Positions 34,814 to 43,338 of a stretch of 64,000 nucleotides of DNA are shown here, in pieces; position 1 is the first letter of the stretch; the number at the start of each line of letters is the position of its first letter. Origin of the DNA: Collinsella sp. (lineage in GTDB: Bacteria; Actinomycetota; Coriobacteriia; Coriobacteriales; Coriobacteriaceae); contig DXZQ01000016.1 in assembly GCA_019419585.1 (NCBI GenBank), forward strand, positions 1-64,000. The letters run 5' to 3'. The notes beneath the pieces are model-generated. The model did not search any database and had not been told where the DNA came from. It saw only the letters and a program-made list of their open reading frames with translations. Made by a program: the position numbers and the translations under genes.

Positions 34814-34965
34814 ACACTTGGCGCTTTCGCGCGAAGCCAATTAAGAATAAAGGAATTGCGGACGAGGCGCAACAGGCCGCGCGGCGTTATATAAATATGC
34901 AAAATCCAGCAACAACACGTACCAAGCCCGTTCATTTCTGTCAGTTCGCCCTCAATCTTAAAACT

Positions 34966-35027
34966 CTTCGCCAGAACGAATAGTTTTAATTACAATTGGC
35001 TATATAAAACTATTCGTTCTGGCGAAG
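34966..35027. promoter_or_regulatory. 23-bp palindrome upstream of the HTH-HipA fusion gene
   Basis: Perfect 23-bp arms (34966-34988 and 35005-35027, the right one reading TAAAACTATTCGTTCTGGCG and on) around a 16-base AT-rich spacer that contains TATATAA. The right arm ends 9 bases before the ATG and includes part of the ribosome site, so a bound protein, or the mRNA hairpin, would block expression. Autoregulation by the gene's own HTH is the natural inference. Confidence 0.75.
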
Positions 35028-35036
35028 GGTTTCGCG

Positions 35037-36377
35037 ATGTTGACTACAAAGGAAGCAGCCGAACTGCTCGGCATCACCCCGCGCAGGGTGCAGGAGCTCA
35101 TTAAGAACGGCGCGCTGACCGCCCGCAAGGCTTCTGGCGTGTGGCTTATCGACAAAGACAGCGTAGACACGCGACTCCGCTCCGCAACCAAAAGAGGGGG
35201 ACGGCCTCGTCGCGGGCATGGGAAAAGCGAAATCGCATTTACCCTCATGAACCGCACGCACGAAGTGGCCCAGCTGGTCTACAGCAGATCACGGAAAGAC
35301 TTCACCCACATCGGCGCCGACGTCGATCGTGCCCACGCCCCTATTGGAGTTTTTGCTCCCAGCAAACCTGTATCGCTCGACTCCTTCCGCATCTGGTGGC
35401 GCGGCCGCGGTATCCCGCTCGCACGCATTGGGCTAGCCTCCCTGCTTGCAGAAGCCGCAGTCGATGTTCCCGATGAACTCGTACAGCGAAATCTTGGCCT
35501 CTCCTTATCCGACCAGTATTGGATTAGACCCCAAGGCTCCGGTCTCGCGTGGGAAGATATCAATTTCTTCAATAATGCTTTTGACGACGTCTCTCTCAGC
35601 ATCGCGCCCTTCGCCCCAGAGGGCAAGGCAGCTGCCGCAAAGCCCGACAACACCTCGGACGGCAATCTTCAAAAGTACTGGACATGCGAGGATGACCGTC
35701 GAATACTCCACAAGGCAGGTGCGCACCTGAACCAGGAACCCTATAACGAGATGGTGGCGACCGCACTTCACCGTCGCATCCTAAACGCTTGCGATTATGT
35801 ACCCTATTCGCTCGAAGGCACAGGTACTTCTGCCTTGAGCACATGCAATGTCTTCTTAACTGACGAAGAAGAATATGTCCCTGCGTTCTATGTAAACCAG
35901 CATGCAAATGCAGACGAGCGACTAACCGATTACGAACGGTATGTAGCAAACTGTGAGGAGCTTGGAGCGACAGATATAAAAGACGCCCTTGACCGCATGA
36001 TCGTATGTGACGACATCATTGCCAACTACGATCGTCATTGGCGCAACTTCGGCCTCGTGCGAAACGTCAACTCACTGGTCTGCAGACCAGCCCCCATCTT
36101 CGATTCGGGCTCATCACTCTGGTGCAACATATCACTAGAGGAGCTTAGGGCGGGAGAGCACAGTTTTACCAGCGCACAATTTCATTCAAGCCCCGCCAAA
36201 CAAATGTTGCTCGTCGAGGACATGGGCTGGTTTGACGGCGACAAACTCGAAGGCTTCGTTGACGAGGCAATCGAGATTCTGTCCAGAAACAACGCGCTCA
36301 CGGCAAGGCTGCCATATCTAAAAGAGGCGCTTACATGGCGCCTCCGTAGAATGATCGACATCGCTGAATGGAGTTAG
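35037..36377 (+). CDS. Excisionase-type HTH fused to a HipA-like kinase domain
   Basis: A 446-residue protein. Residues 1-45 (TTKEAAELLGITPRRVQELI, GVWLIDKDSVD) are a MerR/excisionase-type DNA-binding domain. The C-terminal half carries HipA-type kinase motifs: the catalytic loop NYDRHWRNFGLVRN near residue 333 and the metal-binding PIFDSGSSLWC near 355. No separate antitoxin gene lies beside it. In usual HipBA systems the DNA-binding HipB is a separate XRE-type protein; here a different HTH sits on the same chain. It lies next to tRNA-Thr and behind a 23-bp palindrome. Kinase activity and toxicity are unproven. Confidence 0.78.
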   Translation: MLTTKEAAELLGITPRRVQELIKNGALTARKASGVWLIDKDSVDTRLRSATKRGGRPRRGHGKSEIAFTLMNRTHEVAQLVYSRSRKDFTHIGADVDRAHAPIGVFAPSKPVSLDSFRIWWRGRGIPLARIGLASLLAEAAVDVPDELVQRNLGLSLSDQYWIRPQGSGLAWEDINFFNNAFDDVSLSIAPFAPEGKAAAAKPDNTSDGNLQKYWTCEDDRRILHKAGAHLNQEPYNEMVATALHRRILNACDYVPYSLEGTGTSALSTCNVFLTDEEEYVPAFYVNQHANADERLTDYERYVANCEELGATDIKDALDRMIVCDDIIANYDRHWRNFGLVRNVNSLVCRPAPIFDSGSSLWCNISLEELRAGEHSFTSAQFHSSPAKQMLLVEDMGWFDGDKLEGFVDEAIEILSRNNALTARLPYLKEALTWRLRRMIDIAEWS

Positions 36378-36404
36378 CGAGACAGCGTCGCGCCGTCAGC
36401 TCCC

Positions 36405-37082
36405 CTACCTCCCGCGCAGGGCCTTGAGTTTGGCCAGCGCCTCGGGGCTCAGGCGGCTGCCCAGAGTCATCTTGATCTGCGGAGCTTCCTCTGCCTCGTG
36501 AACGTCGTTATCGATCTGTTTGATCTCGTCCACCAGCATACGGCTCGAGATGCGCGTGACGCCCTTGCCCATGACGACAGCCTGGATCGTGCCGTCACTC
36601 GATACCACGGAGCACGCGCGGCCTTCCTCGCGTGCCTCGATGCAGAGCTTCTGCACCACGGTATCGGCAGAGACGCCCGTCGGCGAAAACTCGATGCGCA
36701 CGCCGCGGGCCGGCAGATTGGGGCGCTCGCTGGAGATATTGCCCGCGCCGTCAAACACGATTACGGCCTCGTAGCGGCCCTGGGCAAAGGCGGCGACGTC
36801 GTTGATGAGGGCGGTGCGCGCCATATCGTGAACGTCGCTGGAATACGGATCGTCGGAATGGTCGTACACGAGCTTTTCGTAGCGCGGCGTGCAGTGGATC
36901 ACGTTGTAACCGTCGACCACCAGCAGCTCGGGCTTGTTGGAGTGCACCGTCGAGACCGGGTCGGCGATGGCCTGCGCAAACGCATTGCCGCCCACGCCAT
37001 AGGTCGCGGCCGAAACAATCGGCTTGGCCGAGCCCTCGCCAAAGCGCTTGGCCTTGGACTTGGCGCGGTTCTTTTTGGACAT
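36405..37082 (-). CDS. NYN-domain ribonuclease (YacP/Rae1-like)
   Basis: A 225-residue PIN-like nuclease. After a basic N-terminus (MSKKNRAKSKAKRF) come LLVVDGYNVIH with the metal-binding Asp near residue 57, EAVIVFDGAGN, ADTVVQKLCIEAREEGRACSV in pieces, and VVSSDGTIQAVV. B. subtilis Rae1/YacP cuts mRNA in the ribosome and sits beside rlmB and cysS, exactly as here (rlmB start side is 3 bases away). The longer N-terminal tail is characteristic of actinobacteria, so a tail function is unknown. Confidence 0.87.
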   Translation of the reverse strand: MSKKNRAKSKAKRFGEGSAKPIVSAATYGVGGNAFAQAIADPVSTVHSNKPELLVVDGYNVIHCTPRYEKLVYDHSDDPYSSDVHDMARTALINDVAAFAQGRYEAVIVFDGAGNISSERPNLPARGVRIEFSPTGVSADTVVQKLCIEAREEGRACSVVSSDGTIQAVVMGKGVTRISSRMLVDEIKQIDNDVHEAEEAPQIKMTLGSRLSPEALAKLKALRGR

Positions 37083-37085
37083 GCG

Positions 37086-38000
37086 CTACTCCTCCCCCAT
37101 GAGCTCGCCGGCGTTGCGGCGCAGCCACTCAAAGCACAGCGCCGTGGTCGCCTGGGCAACATTGAGGCTCTCGGTCATGCCGCGCTGGGGAAGCTTGGTC
37201 AAAAAGTCGCATTTCTCGAGCACCCGGCGCGAGATGCCGTCGCCCTCGGAGCCCATGACGAGCGCCACGCGGCCCTCGAAGGGAGCATCCCAGCAACTGC
37301 CTTCGGCGTGCTCGGAGGCACCGCCCACCCAAAAGCCAGCGGCCTTAAGATCGTCGAGCGCACGGGCGATGTTGGGCACCTGCGCGATAGGCAGGTGCAT
37401 GACGGCGCCGGCTGAAGTCTTGTAGCTGCCCACGGTCACGCCGGCGGCGCGCTTGTTGGCAATGATGACGCCGGCCGCGCCCACAACCTCGGCGGAACGC
37501 ACGATGGCACCAAAGTTGCCGTCGTCAGTCACATGGTCGAGCACTACGACAAGTGCCGGGCCCTCACCTGCGCGGTCGAGAATATCGGCGACATCGGCAT
37601 AGGGGAAGTTGCCAACCTCGAGCGCAATGCCCTGGTGGGCGCCATGGCTCGACAGCGCATCGAGCTGCGCGCGCGGCACATACTTAATGCGGACACCCGC
37701 GGCGTTGAGGTCGTCGACCAGGCGCGACAAGGCGGCATCGCGCTCCCCGCCCTCGGCAATGAGCGCGCACTTGATGGGAAAACCAGTGCGTAGCGCCTCG
37801 GCGGCAGCACGACGACCTTCGATAAACTCGCCCTTGGGAGCCTGAACGTTGTCGCGGTTGCGATCGCGCTGCGGACGTGCGGCCTGGGTGCGATCGCGCT
37901 GGCCCTTGGGAGCGGCAGTGCGGTCATTGCGGCGAATCGGACGCGAGCCAGAAGCAGCCTGCTTGCCGCCACGAGGCGCACGCTTGCGATTGTCGGCCAT
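37086..38000 (-). CDS. rlmB: 23S rRNA (guanosine-2'-O-)-methyltransferase RlmB (TrmH family)
   Basis: A 304-residue SPOUT methyltransferase that modifies the 23S peptidyl-transferase region. A basic, Arg-rich N-terminal extension of about 60 residues is followed by FIEGRRAAAEAL, then the knot motifs DHVTDDGNFGAIVRSAE, ALVMGSEGDGISR and ESLNVAQATTALC. I start at MADNRKRAPRG after AAAGGAGG. It is part of the cysS-rlmB-NYN group, but a terminator and nested repeat B separate it from cysS. Confidence 0.93.
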   Translation of the reverse strand: MADNRKRAPRGGKQAASGSRPIRRNDRTAAPKGQRDRTQAARPQRDRNRDNVQAPKGEFIEGRRAAAEALRTGFPIKCALIAEGGERDAALSRLVDDLNAAGVRIKYVPRAQLDALSSHGAHQGIALEVGNFPYADVADILDRAGEGPALVVVLDHVTDDGNFGAIVRSAEVVGAAGVIIANKRAAGVTVGSYKTSAGAVMHLPIAQVPNIARALDDLKAAGFWVGGASEHAEGSCWDAPFEGRVALVMGSEGDGISRRVLEKCDFLTKLPQRGMTESLNVAQATTALCFEWLRRNAGELMGEE

Positions 38001-38033
38001 AAAACGGCCTCCTTTAAAACACTTTTCAAACAA

Positions 38034-38077
38034 GACAAAAGAATCGACCGCCCATAAATATTAATTCGGGCGGTCGG
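38034..38077 (-). terminator. Intrinsic terminator after cysS
   Basis: On the minus strand CGACCGCCC pairs with GGGCGGTCG around a 14-base AT-rich loop, followed by ATTCTTTTG. It lies just upstream of rlmB. Confidence 0.75.
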
Positions 38078-38079
38078 TA

Positions 38080-38181
38080 CGGGTTTTCCAAGTGCCCGAG
38101 ATTGCCGTAAAAGAGGAGCGACGCGTACTTGAGTACGCGAGCGACGGTTTGAACGGCAAGGTCGGGTGCTCGGGAAACCCG
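38080..38181. repeat. Nested inverted repeat B
   Basis: Outer arms 38080-38099 and 38162-38181 pair over 20 bases with three G-U pairs and one mismatch. A second stem (TTGCCGT with ACGGCAA) lies inside, then a perfect 7-bp hairpin (CGCGTAC/GTACGCG, loop TTGA) flanked by GAGCGAC on each side. It lies 7 bases after the cysS stop. The layout resembles repeat A although the stems differ in sequence. Confidence 0.75.
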
Positions 38182-38187
38182 CGGGGA

Positions 38188-39654
38188 TTAGAGAGTCTTA
38201 ATACGGGTGCCGGCGGCGGTATCTTCAATCGTCAGGCCCAGGTCCTTGAGCTGGTCGCGGATGGCGTCGGCCAGATCCCAGTTCTTGGCGGCACGGGCCT
38301 CGGCGCGGGCCTCGAGAATCTTGGCAGCAGCCTCGTCCACGTCGTCGCCCGTATAGGCAACCAGACCGGCGGCAACGCCCAGCAGACCCAGCGGCAGCTC
38401 GACCTTGGGCTCGGGAAGCTCAACACCAAACGTATCGAGCAGCTCGACCAGCGTATCGGCGGCGGCCAGGGCAGCGGCCTTGTCGGCAGCGTCGCCCGCC
38501 TGCTCCAGGTACTGGTTGCACTCGGTCACAAAGCCAAAGACGGCACCCATGGCACCAGCGGTGTTAAAGTCGTCGTCCATGCACTCCTTAAAGGTGGCAC
38601 GGGTCTCGGCGGCCTTGGCGGCAAACGCCTCGGATGCTGCCTCATCGGCATCGGCCGTCGCATGGTTCGCGGCCCAACGCAGGTTCTCGACCGTACCGGC
38701 GATACGCGTGAGCGAATTCTCGGCACCCTCCAGGCGCTCCCAAGAAAAGTCGAGCGGCGAGCGATAGCTCGTCTGCAGCATCAGCAGGCGCAGGGCGGCA
38801 GCGGAGTGCTGCTCGAGGACCTCGGCCAGCGTAAAGAAGTTGCCGAGCGACTTGGACATCTTCTCGCCGTCTACCAGCAGCATGCCCGTGTGCATCCAGG
38901 TGTTGGAGAAGCCCTGGTGCCAGGCGCAGGTGGCCTGAGCGCACTCGTTCTCGTGATGCGGGAAGGCAAGGTCGGAGCCGCCGCCGTGGATGTCGATCGG
39001 AGTACCCAGGTAGCGATGCACCATGGCGGCGCACTCGGTGTGCCAACCGGGACGGCCCTCGCCCCAGGGGCTCGGCCAGCTGGGCTCGCCGGGCTTGGCG
39101 GCCTTCCACAGGGCAAAGTCGAGCGGGTCGTTCTTGTCCTCGTTCTCCTCGATGCGCGCGCCAACCATAAGGTCGTCGATGTTGCGGCCCGAGACCTGAC
39201 CATAGTTGGGATCGCTGCGCACGGCAAAGTACACATCGCCGTTATCGGCTGCGTAAGCGTGGCCCTGCTCGATAAGCGTCTTGATCATGGCGATCATGGG
39301 GCCGATCTCCTTGGTGGCGCGGGGGCGCACATCGGGATCGAGCACGTTGGCGGCGCGCATGACGCCGATGAACTTGTCCGAGAACTCCGTCGCGACCTCG
39401 GCGGCCGTGCGGCCCTGCTCGTTGGCGCGCTTGATGATCTTGTCATCAACATCGGTGAGGTTCTGGGCAAACGTGACCTCGTAGCCGCTCGCGATAAGCC
39501 AGCGACGAATCACGTCAAAGCTGATGAACGTGCGGGCATTGCCGATGTGGATGTTGTCGTAGACCGTGGGGCCGCACACGTACATGCGGACCTTGCCAGA
39601 CTCGATGGGCTGGAACTCTTCCTTTTTATGGGTAGCGCTGTTGTAGATACGCAT
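38188..39654 (-). CDS. cysS: Cysteinyl-tRNA synthetase
   Basis: Charges tRNA-Cys. The 488-residue class I enzyme has VRMYVCGPTVYDNIHIGNAR with the HIGN motif near residue 37, zinc-site residues in GWHTECAAM and DLAFPHHENECAQ, and KMSKSLGN near residue 266. Length fits the family. It stops 3 bases after ispF begins upstream; the ispD-ispF-cysS run is tightly packed and co-transcribed. Nested repeat B and a terminator follow. Confidence 0.97.
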   Translation of the reverse strand: MRIYNSATHKKEEFQPIESGKVRMYVCGPTVYDNIHIGNARTFISFDVIRRWLIASGYEVTFAQNLTDVDDKIIKRANEQGRTAAEVATEFSDKFIGVMRAANVLDPDVRPRATKEIGPMIAMIKTLIEQGHAYAADNGDVYFAVRSDPNYGQVSGRNIDDLMVGARIEENEDKNDPLDFALWKAAKPGEPSWPSPWGEGRPGWHTECAAMVHRYLGTPIDIHGGGSDLAFPHHENECAQATCAWHQGFSNTWMHTGMLLVDGEKMSKSLGNFFTLAEVLEQHSAAALRLLMLQTSYRSPLDFSWERLEGAENSLTRIAGTVENLRWAANHATADADEAASEAFAAKAAETRATFKECMDDDFNTAGAMGAVFGFVTECNQYLEQAGDAADKAAALAAADTLVELLDTFGVELPEPKVELPLGLLGVAAGLVAYTGDDVDEAAAKILEARAEARAAKNWDLADAIRDQLKDLGLTIEDTAAGTRIKTL

Positions 39655-39657
39655 TCG

Positions 39658-40152
39658 TTACTCCTTAACGGTTTTCTGTAGCAGGCAGACGGCCCAGGCG
39701 CCAATTCCCTCGCCCTGGCCTTCCCAGCCGAGCTTTTCGGTCGTAGTGGCGGCGACGCCCACGTTTTCGACGTCAACGCCCAGGGCATGGGCAAGGTTGG
39801 CGCGCATGGCATCGCGGTGCGGGGTGATCTTGGGTTGCTGACAGGCAATGGTGCAATCGGCATCGACAAACTCAAAGCCTAGCTCGCGTGCATAGTCCAT
39901 CACGCGAGCGAGCAGCACCATCGAGTCGGCGCCCTCATAGGCGGGATCGGTGTCGGGGAATAGCTTGCCGATGTCTCCCCCGCGGCAGGCGCCCAGAATG
40001 GCGTCGGCCAAGGCGTGCGCGAGCACATCGGCATCCGAGTGGCCCAGCAGGCCGCGCTCGTAGGGAATGTCGACACCGCCGATGATACATCGACGCCCCT
40101 CCACCAAACGGTGGACGTCGTAGCCGTGGCCAATGCGCAGGTTACTGAACAT
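39658..40152 (-). CDS. ispF: 2-C-methyl-D-erythritol 2,4-cyclodiphosphate synthase
   Basis: Fifth step of the MEP isoprenoid pathway. The 164-residue protein has RIGHGYDVHRLVEGR with metal-binding Asp and His, GLLGHSDADVLAHALADAIL, and the C-terminal TTTEKLGWEGQGEGIGAWAV. The start MFSNLRIGHGYDV lies inside the end of ispD, overlapping by 11 bases. ispE, another step, is at 55.3 kb. Confidence 0.96.
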   Translation of the reverse strand: MFSNLRIGHGYDVHRLVEGRRCIIGGVDIPYERGLLGHSDADVLAHALADAILGACRGGDIGKLFPDTDPAYEGADSMVLLARVMDYARELGFEFVDADCTIACQQPKITPHRDAMRANLAHALGVDVENVGVAATTTEKLGWEGQGEGIGAWAVCLLQKTVKE

Positions 40153-40870
40153 GGGGAAGGTCCTCTCCCTCGGCCATGCGGCCAAGCAGAATCGCGGTTA
40201 CGGGACGCAAGTCCTCGGGCACCGTCACCTTAAGGTTATCGCGCGGGCTCTGGACGCAGCGGACGCGCCCACCCATGCGCTCGACCAGCGACGAATCATC
40301 GGTGCCGATAAAGCCCTCGGCAATTGCCTCGGAATGAGCGCGCTTCATAGCATCGACGCTAAAGATCTGCGGCGTCTGCGCGGCCCAATACAGCTCGCGC
40401 GGCGGCGTCTCGACGATGTTGTCGCCATCGACGATCTTGAGCGTGTCGATCGCGGGCTGGCCGCACACGACACCGTCGAGCGAGCGGTCGCTCACGAGCA
40501 CGTCGATAGCGTGGTCGATGGCCTCGGTCGTAATGAGCGGACGAGCGCCATCGTGAATGGCGACGTATTCAAAGCCCGCCGGCACCGCGTGCACGCCGGC
40601 GCGAGTGGAATCCTGGCGGGTATCGCCGGCATCGGCAAAGCTGATGGGCGTGTCATAGTCAAACGGGTCGATAGCCAGGCGGCGCATCTCGGCACGACGC
40701 TCGACAGGGCAAACCACGACGATGTGGCCGACCTTATCGCTACGATCAAATGCGCGGATGGACCAGCTCATAAGCGGACGGCCCGCTACATTGACGAGCT
40801 GCTTGCCACCGGGGTTACCAAAGCGCTGGCCGCTGCCACCGGCAACGACCACGGCGCATACGGGCGCCAT
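40142..40870 (-). CDS. ispD: 2-C-methyl-D-erythritol 4-phosphate cytidylyltransferase
   Basis: Third step of the MEP pathway. The 242-residue nucleotidyltransferase begins MAPVCAVVVAGGSGQRFG (glycine-rich CTP site) with KQLVNVAGRPLMSW, later HDGARPLIT, and ETPPRELYWAAQTPQIF. It starts on the last base of the disA stop (TAATG) and overlaps ispF by 11 bases, so disA, ispD and ispF are coupled. The much longer open frame upstream is antisense noise. Confidence 0.95.
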   Translation of the reverse strand: MAPVCAVVVAGGSGQRFGNPGGKQLVNVAGRPLMSWSIRAFDRSDKVGHIVVVCPVERRAEMRRLAIDPFDYDTPISFADAGDTRQDSTRAGVHAVPAGFEYVAIHDGARPLITTEAIDHAIDVLVSDRSLDGVVCGQPAIDTLKIVDGDNIVETPPRELYWAAQTPQIFSVDAMKRAHSEAIAEGFIGTDDSSLVERMGGRVRCVQSPRDNLKVTVPEDLRPVTAILLGRMAEGEDLPHVQ

Positions 40871-41937
40871 TATGCGTTCCCCTGTTTGGTGCCCTTCATG
40901 CGGTACAAGGAGTCCGCAAGAATGGCAGGGTTGTTGACGCCAAAGTCGCCCAGGCGCTCCGGATCCTCGCTGATGTCGTCCATGAGCTCCTGCAGCGAGC
41001 CATACTCGTCGACGATCTTCTCGGCCACGCCGTCGCGCACGACAGACACGCGCGAAAGCGTACGCAGGCCCAGAGGCGTCATGACAGAGTCCTCGTCCAG
41101 GTCGTCGTAACCCAGAACCGCCGCCACATGCTGCGGGTCGGATAGGTCCTTGGGCGTCATACGGCTCAGGTTGGCGCGGATCTTCTCGGCGTTTGCCTCG
41201 GAAGAATCGCTCGCGTAGTCGCGGATCATCAAGTCGTATTCGGTATCCATGCTGGAGCCCGCGAGCTGCTCGAGCTGCATCTGCACGAGCTTGCCCTGGT
41301 TGCCCAGCTTGACGATGCAATCCTTAAGCTCGGTCTTTGCCTGTTGCATGATCTCGAAACTCGAGAAGATGCCGGTGATGTCGGCGAGCGTGACGTAGTC
41401 GTCGAGCTCAAGGGCCGTCAGGCGCAGCAAGGAGCGGTCGAGCGACTGACGGGTAGTCTGGAGCGTGGCGACGAGCTGGTTGACCGAGCTCATGATGGTG
41501 GTGACGGGCTGGATCTCGTAGCTCTTGCCGTGAACGTACACGTTGACGACGGCACGACGGGCCGAGACCGAGATCACGATGGCATCGGTGAGCACCGACA
41601 TGCGAGCGGCAGTACGGTGACGCATGCCCGTCTCACTCGTGGCGAGCGAGGGATCGGGATTGAGGTGAAAGTTGGCGCGCAGGATCTGGGTGAGGTCGCC
41701 ATCGATGACGATGGCGCCGTCCATCTTGGAAAGCTCGAACAGGCGGTTCGAGGTAAACGAAATGTTGAGCGGGAAGCCGTCGTTACCGGCAGCGAGCACG
41801 TTTTCGGTGTCGCCGACGCAGATAAGGGCACCCAGGTGACCGGCAATGATCATGTCGAGGGCGGTGCGGATCGGCTGGCCAGGTGCCGTCAGGCGAATGG
41901 CCTGCTCCATACGCTTTTGCAGCTCGTTCTTATCCAA
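40870..41937 (-). CDS. disA: DNA-integrity scanning diadenylate cyclase DisA
   Basis: Makes cyclic di-AMP from two ATP while scanning DNA. The 355-residue protein has the DAC domain with DGAIVIDGD and the GMRHRTAARMS motif near residues 75-110, a helical spine, and a C-terminal helix-hairpin-helix region (LGLRTLSRVSVVRDGVAEKIV). The start is TTG, 7 bases after GGGAG; the nearby ATG is out of frame. It heads disA-ispD-ispF-cysS; coupling with isoprenoid genes is seen in other Gram-positives. Confidence 0.96.
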   Translation of the reverse strand: MDKNELQKRMEQAIRLTAPGQPIRTALDMIIAGHLGALICVGDTENVLAAGNDGFPLNISFTSNRLFELSKMDGAIVIDGDLTQILRANFHLNPDPSLATSETGMRHRTAARMSVLTDAIVISVSARRAVVNVYVHGKSYEIQPVTTIMSSVNQLVATLQTTRQSLDRSLLRLTALELDDYVTLADITGIFSSFEIMQQAKTELKDCIVKLGNQGKLVQMQLEQLAGSSMDTEYDLMIRDYASDSSEANAEKIRANLSRMTPKDLSDPQHVAAVLGYDDLDEDSVMTPLGLRTLSRVSVVRDGVAEKIVDEYGSLQELMDDISEDPERLGDFGVNNPAILADSLYRMKGTKQGNA

Positions 41938-42157
41938 GGCATCGCTCCCATCGTATACGCTCCATAAACGCTAAATAGTTTCTCACGGTTTGTCCCTGCG
42001 GCGCTTGCGAAATCCGATGCTTACAGAATGAGCGAACACAGCTTAGGTAGCTCATTTGGGACGGGATCTTTTGACCGCCCATGTGGTAGCATCGGGTCTC
42101 ATATAAATGAGGGAGTAGTCGTGTAATCGGGTTCGCCCGCAGAGAGGGAGCCAGACT

Positions 42158-42736
42158 ATGGGACTCGCAGAGCTCGTGTTGGTCGCCGTTGGCCTTTCGA
42201 TGGACGCCTTTGCCGTTTCCATCTGCAAGGGCCTCGGCATGAAGAAGATCAACTTTAAAGTCGCCGTAGTGCTCGGCCTGTTCTTTGGCGGCTTTCAGGC
42301 CGGCATGCCCGTAATCGGATGGGCGCTCGGCAGTCAATTCATGGGCATCATCGGACCCATCGACCATTGGATCGCCTTTATCCTGCTCGCCTTCATTGGC
42401 GGCAAAATGCTGTGGGAGGCCTTTACCGAGGACGAGGATGAAGGCGACGGCAAGGATGCCGAAAAGATTGACCTGGGCGAGTACATGATCCTCGCCATCG
42501 CCACCTCAATCGACGCCCTAGCCGTAGGCATCTCGTTTGCCGCGCTCTCGGTCGACATCGTTCCCGCTGTATCGCTTATCGGCATCACAACGTTTATCTT
42601 CTCCGTCGTCGGCGTTGCGATCGGCCACACCTTTGGCACGCGCTACGAAAAGCCTGCCACCATCGTGGGCGGCGTCGTGCTCATCCTCATCGGGCTTAAG
42701 ATCTTGCTTGAGCATCTGGGGATTTTGGCGCTGTAG
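42158..42736 (+). CDS. mntP: Manganese efflux pump MntP
   Basis: A 192-residue, six-helix exporter protecting against manganese excess. It has LVLVAVGLSMDAFAVSICKG in helix 1 with the conserved Asp, and the pseudo-repeat LAIATSIDALAVGISFAAL in helix 4 with the second Asp, as in E. coli MntP. GAGAGGGAGCC precedes the ATG. The gap upstream (41938-42157) holds a small inverted repeat (AATGAGC/GCTCATT, 42027-42055) and GGGAGTAG near 42110, which recalls but does not complete a manganese riboswitch. Confidence 0.93.
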   Translation: MGLAELVLVAVGLSMDAFAVSICKGLGMKKINFKVAVVLGLFFGGFQAGMPVIGWALGSQFMGIIGPIDHWIAFILLAFIGGKMLWEAFTEDEDEGDGKDAEKIDLGEYMILAIATSIDALAVGISFAALSVDIVPAVSLIGITTFIFSVVGVAIGHTFGTRYEKPATIVGGVVLILIGLKILLEHLGILAL

Positions 42737-42770
42737 TGCCAAACACAATCGCTCAAAACTCAACGCCAGC

Positions 42771-42807
42771 ACAAGGCCTCATGCGGAGTTTTGCATGAGG
42801 CCTTTTC
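42771..42807 (+). terminator. Intrinsic terminator after mntP
   Basis: A perfect 12-bp stem (AAGGCCTCATGC with GCATGAGGCCTT) around 8 bases, then TTTTC. It ends directly at the operator of the next pair. Confidence 0.88.
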
Positions 42808-42851
42808 GTGCAGACTTTTGCATGTCATACTGATATGCAAAAATCTGCACG
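42807..42851. promoter_or_regulatory. 17-bp palindrome upstream of hipBA
   Basis: Arms 42807-42823 (CGTGCAGACTTTTGCAT) and 42835-42851 match with one mismatch around 11 bases. It abuts the ribosome site of hipB, the position of the HipB autoregulatory operator in known systems. Confidence 0.65.
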
Positions 42852-42864
42852 TTAGGAGATAGCC

Positions 42865-43335
42865 GTGGATACCTTTCCCATCACCACACCGCGCCAAGCT
42901 GGCATCTACGTGCGCCAGGCACGCGAGGCTCAGGGTCTCACCCGTGCCGCCCTCGCCAAAAAGGCCGGTGTTTCGGAGCGCCTGCTCGCATCGCTCGAGC
43001 TGGGCGACGCCACGGGTATTCGGCTCGACAAGTTATTGGCGATCTTCAATGCTCTCGGACTGGCGCTCGCCGCTCAAGGGGATATCGTCCAAACGAATAA
43101 CGAGCAATCAGCCAACGTCCCGCATGCCGACCTGCAACCTCGCAGTACCCCCAGGCGCCATCACGCTCAACGTCCCTCTCATAGCTACCGTCGCTGCGCC
43201 GCCATTCCGGTTCTTGCAGACGCCCCATTTACGTCCGAACTCTACGACAAAGCCTTCGCGGATTTCGCCATGTCCAATCTCGGAGTCTCGATTGCCGCAA
43301 ACGCATCTGTCCAACCAAAGCCTGACGGGAAATAG
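42865..43335 (+). CDS. hipB: HipB-like XRE-family antitoxin
   Basis: A 156-residue protein with an XRE helix-turn-helix at about residues 14-70 (YVRQAREAQGLTRAALAKKA, LASLELGDATGIRLDKLLAI). The C-terminal half (residues 80-156) is Pro/Arg/His-rich and looks unstructured, longer than in E. coli HipB (88 residues). The start is GTG after TAGGAGATAGCC. It stops 3 bases before hipA, and the palindrome just upstream is its likely binding site. Confidence 0.85.
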   Translation: MDTFPITTPRQAGIYVRQAREAQGLTRAALAKKAGVSERLLASLELGDATGIRLDKLLAIFNALGLALAAQGDIVQTNNEQSANVPHADLQPRSTPRRHHAQRPSHSYRRCAAIPVLADAPFTSELYDKAFADFAMSNLGVSIAANASVQPKPDGK

Positions 43336-43338
43336 CCA

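Noticed and set aside
42100..42157. yybP-ykoY manganese riboswitch upstream of mntP
   Set aside because: GGGAGTAG is present, but only about 45 bases remain before the ATG and the second conserved block and loop partners are missing, so the fold cannot form.
41230..42367. Frame 41930-42367 (minus) as a gene between disA and mntP
   Set aside because: It runs antisense into mntP and through the promoter region, with no ribosome site or family match.
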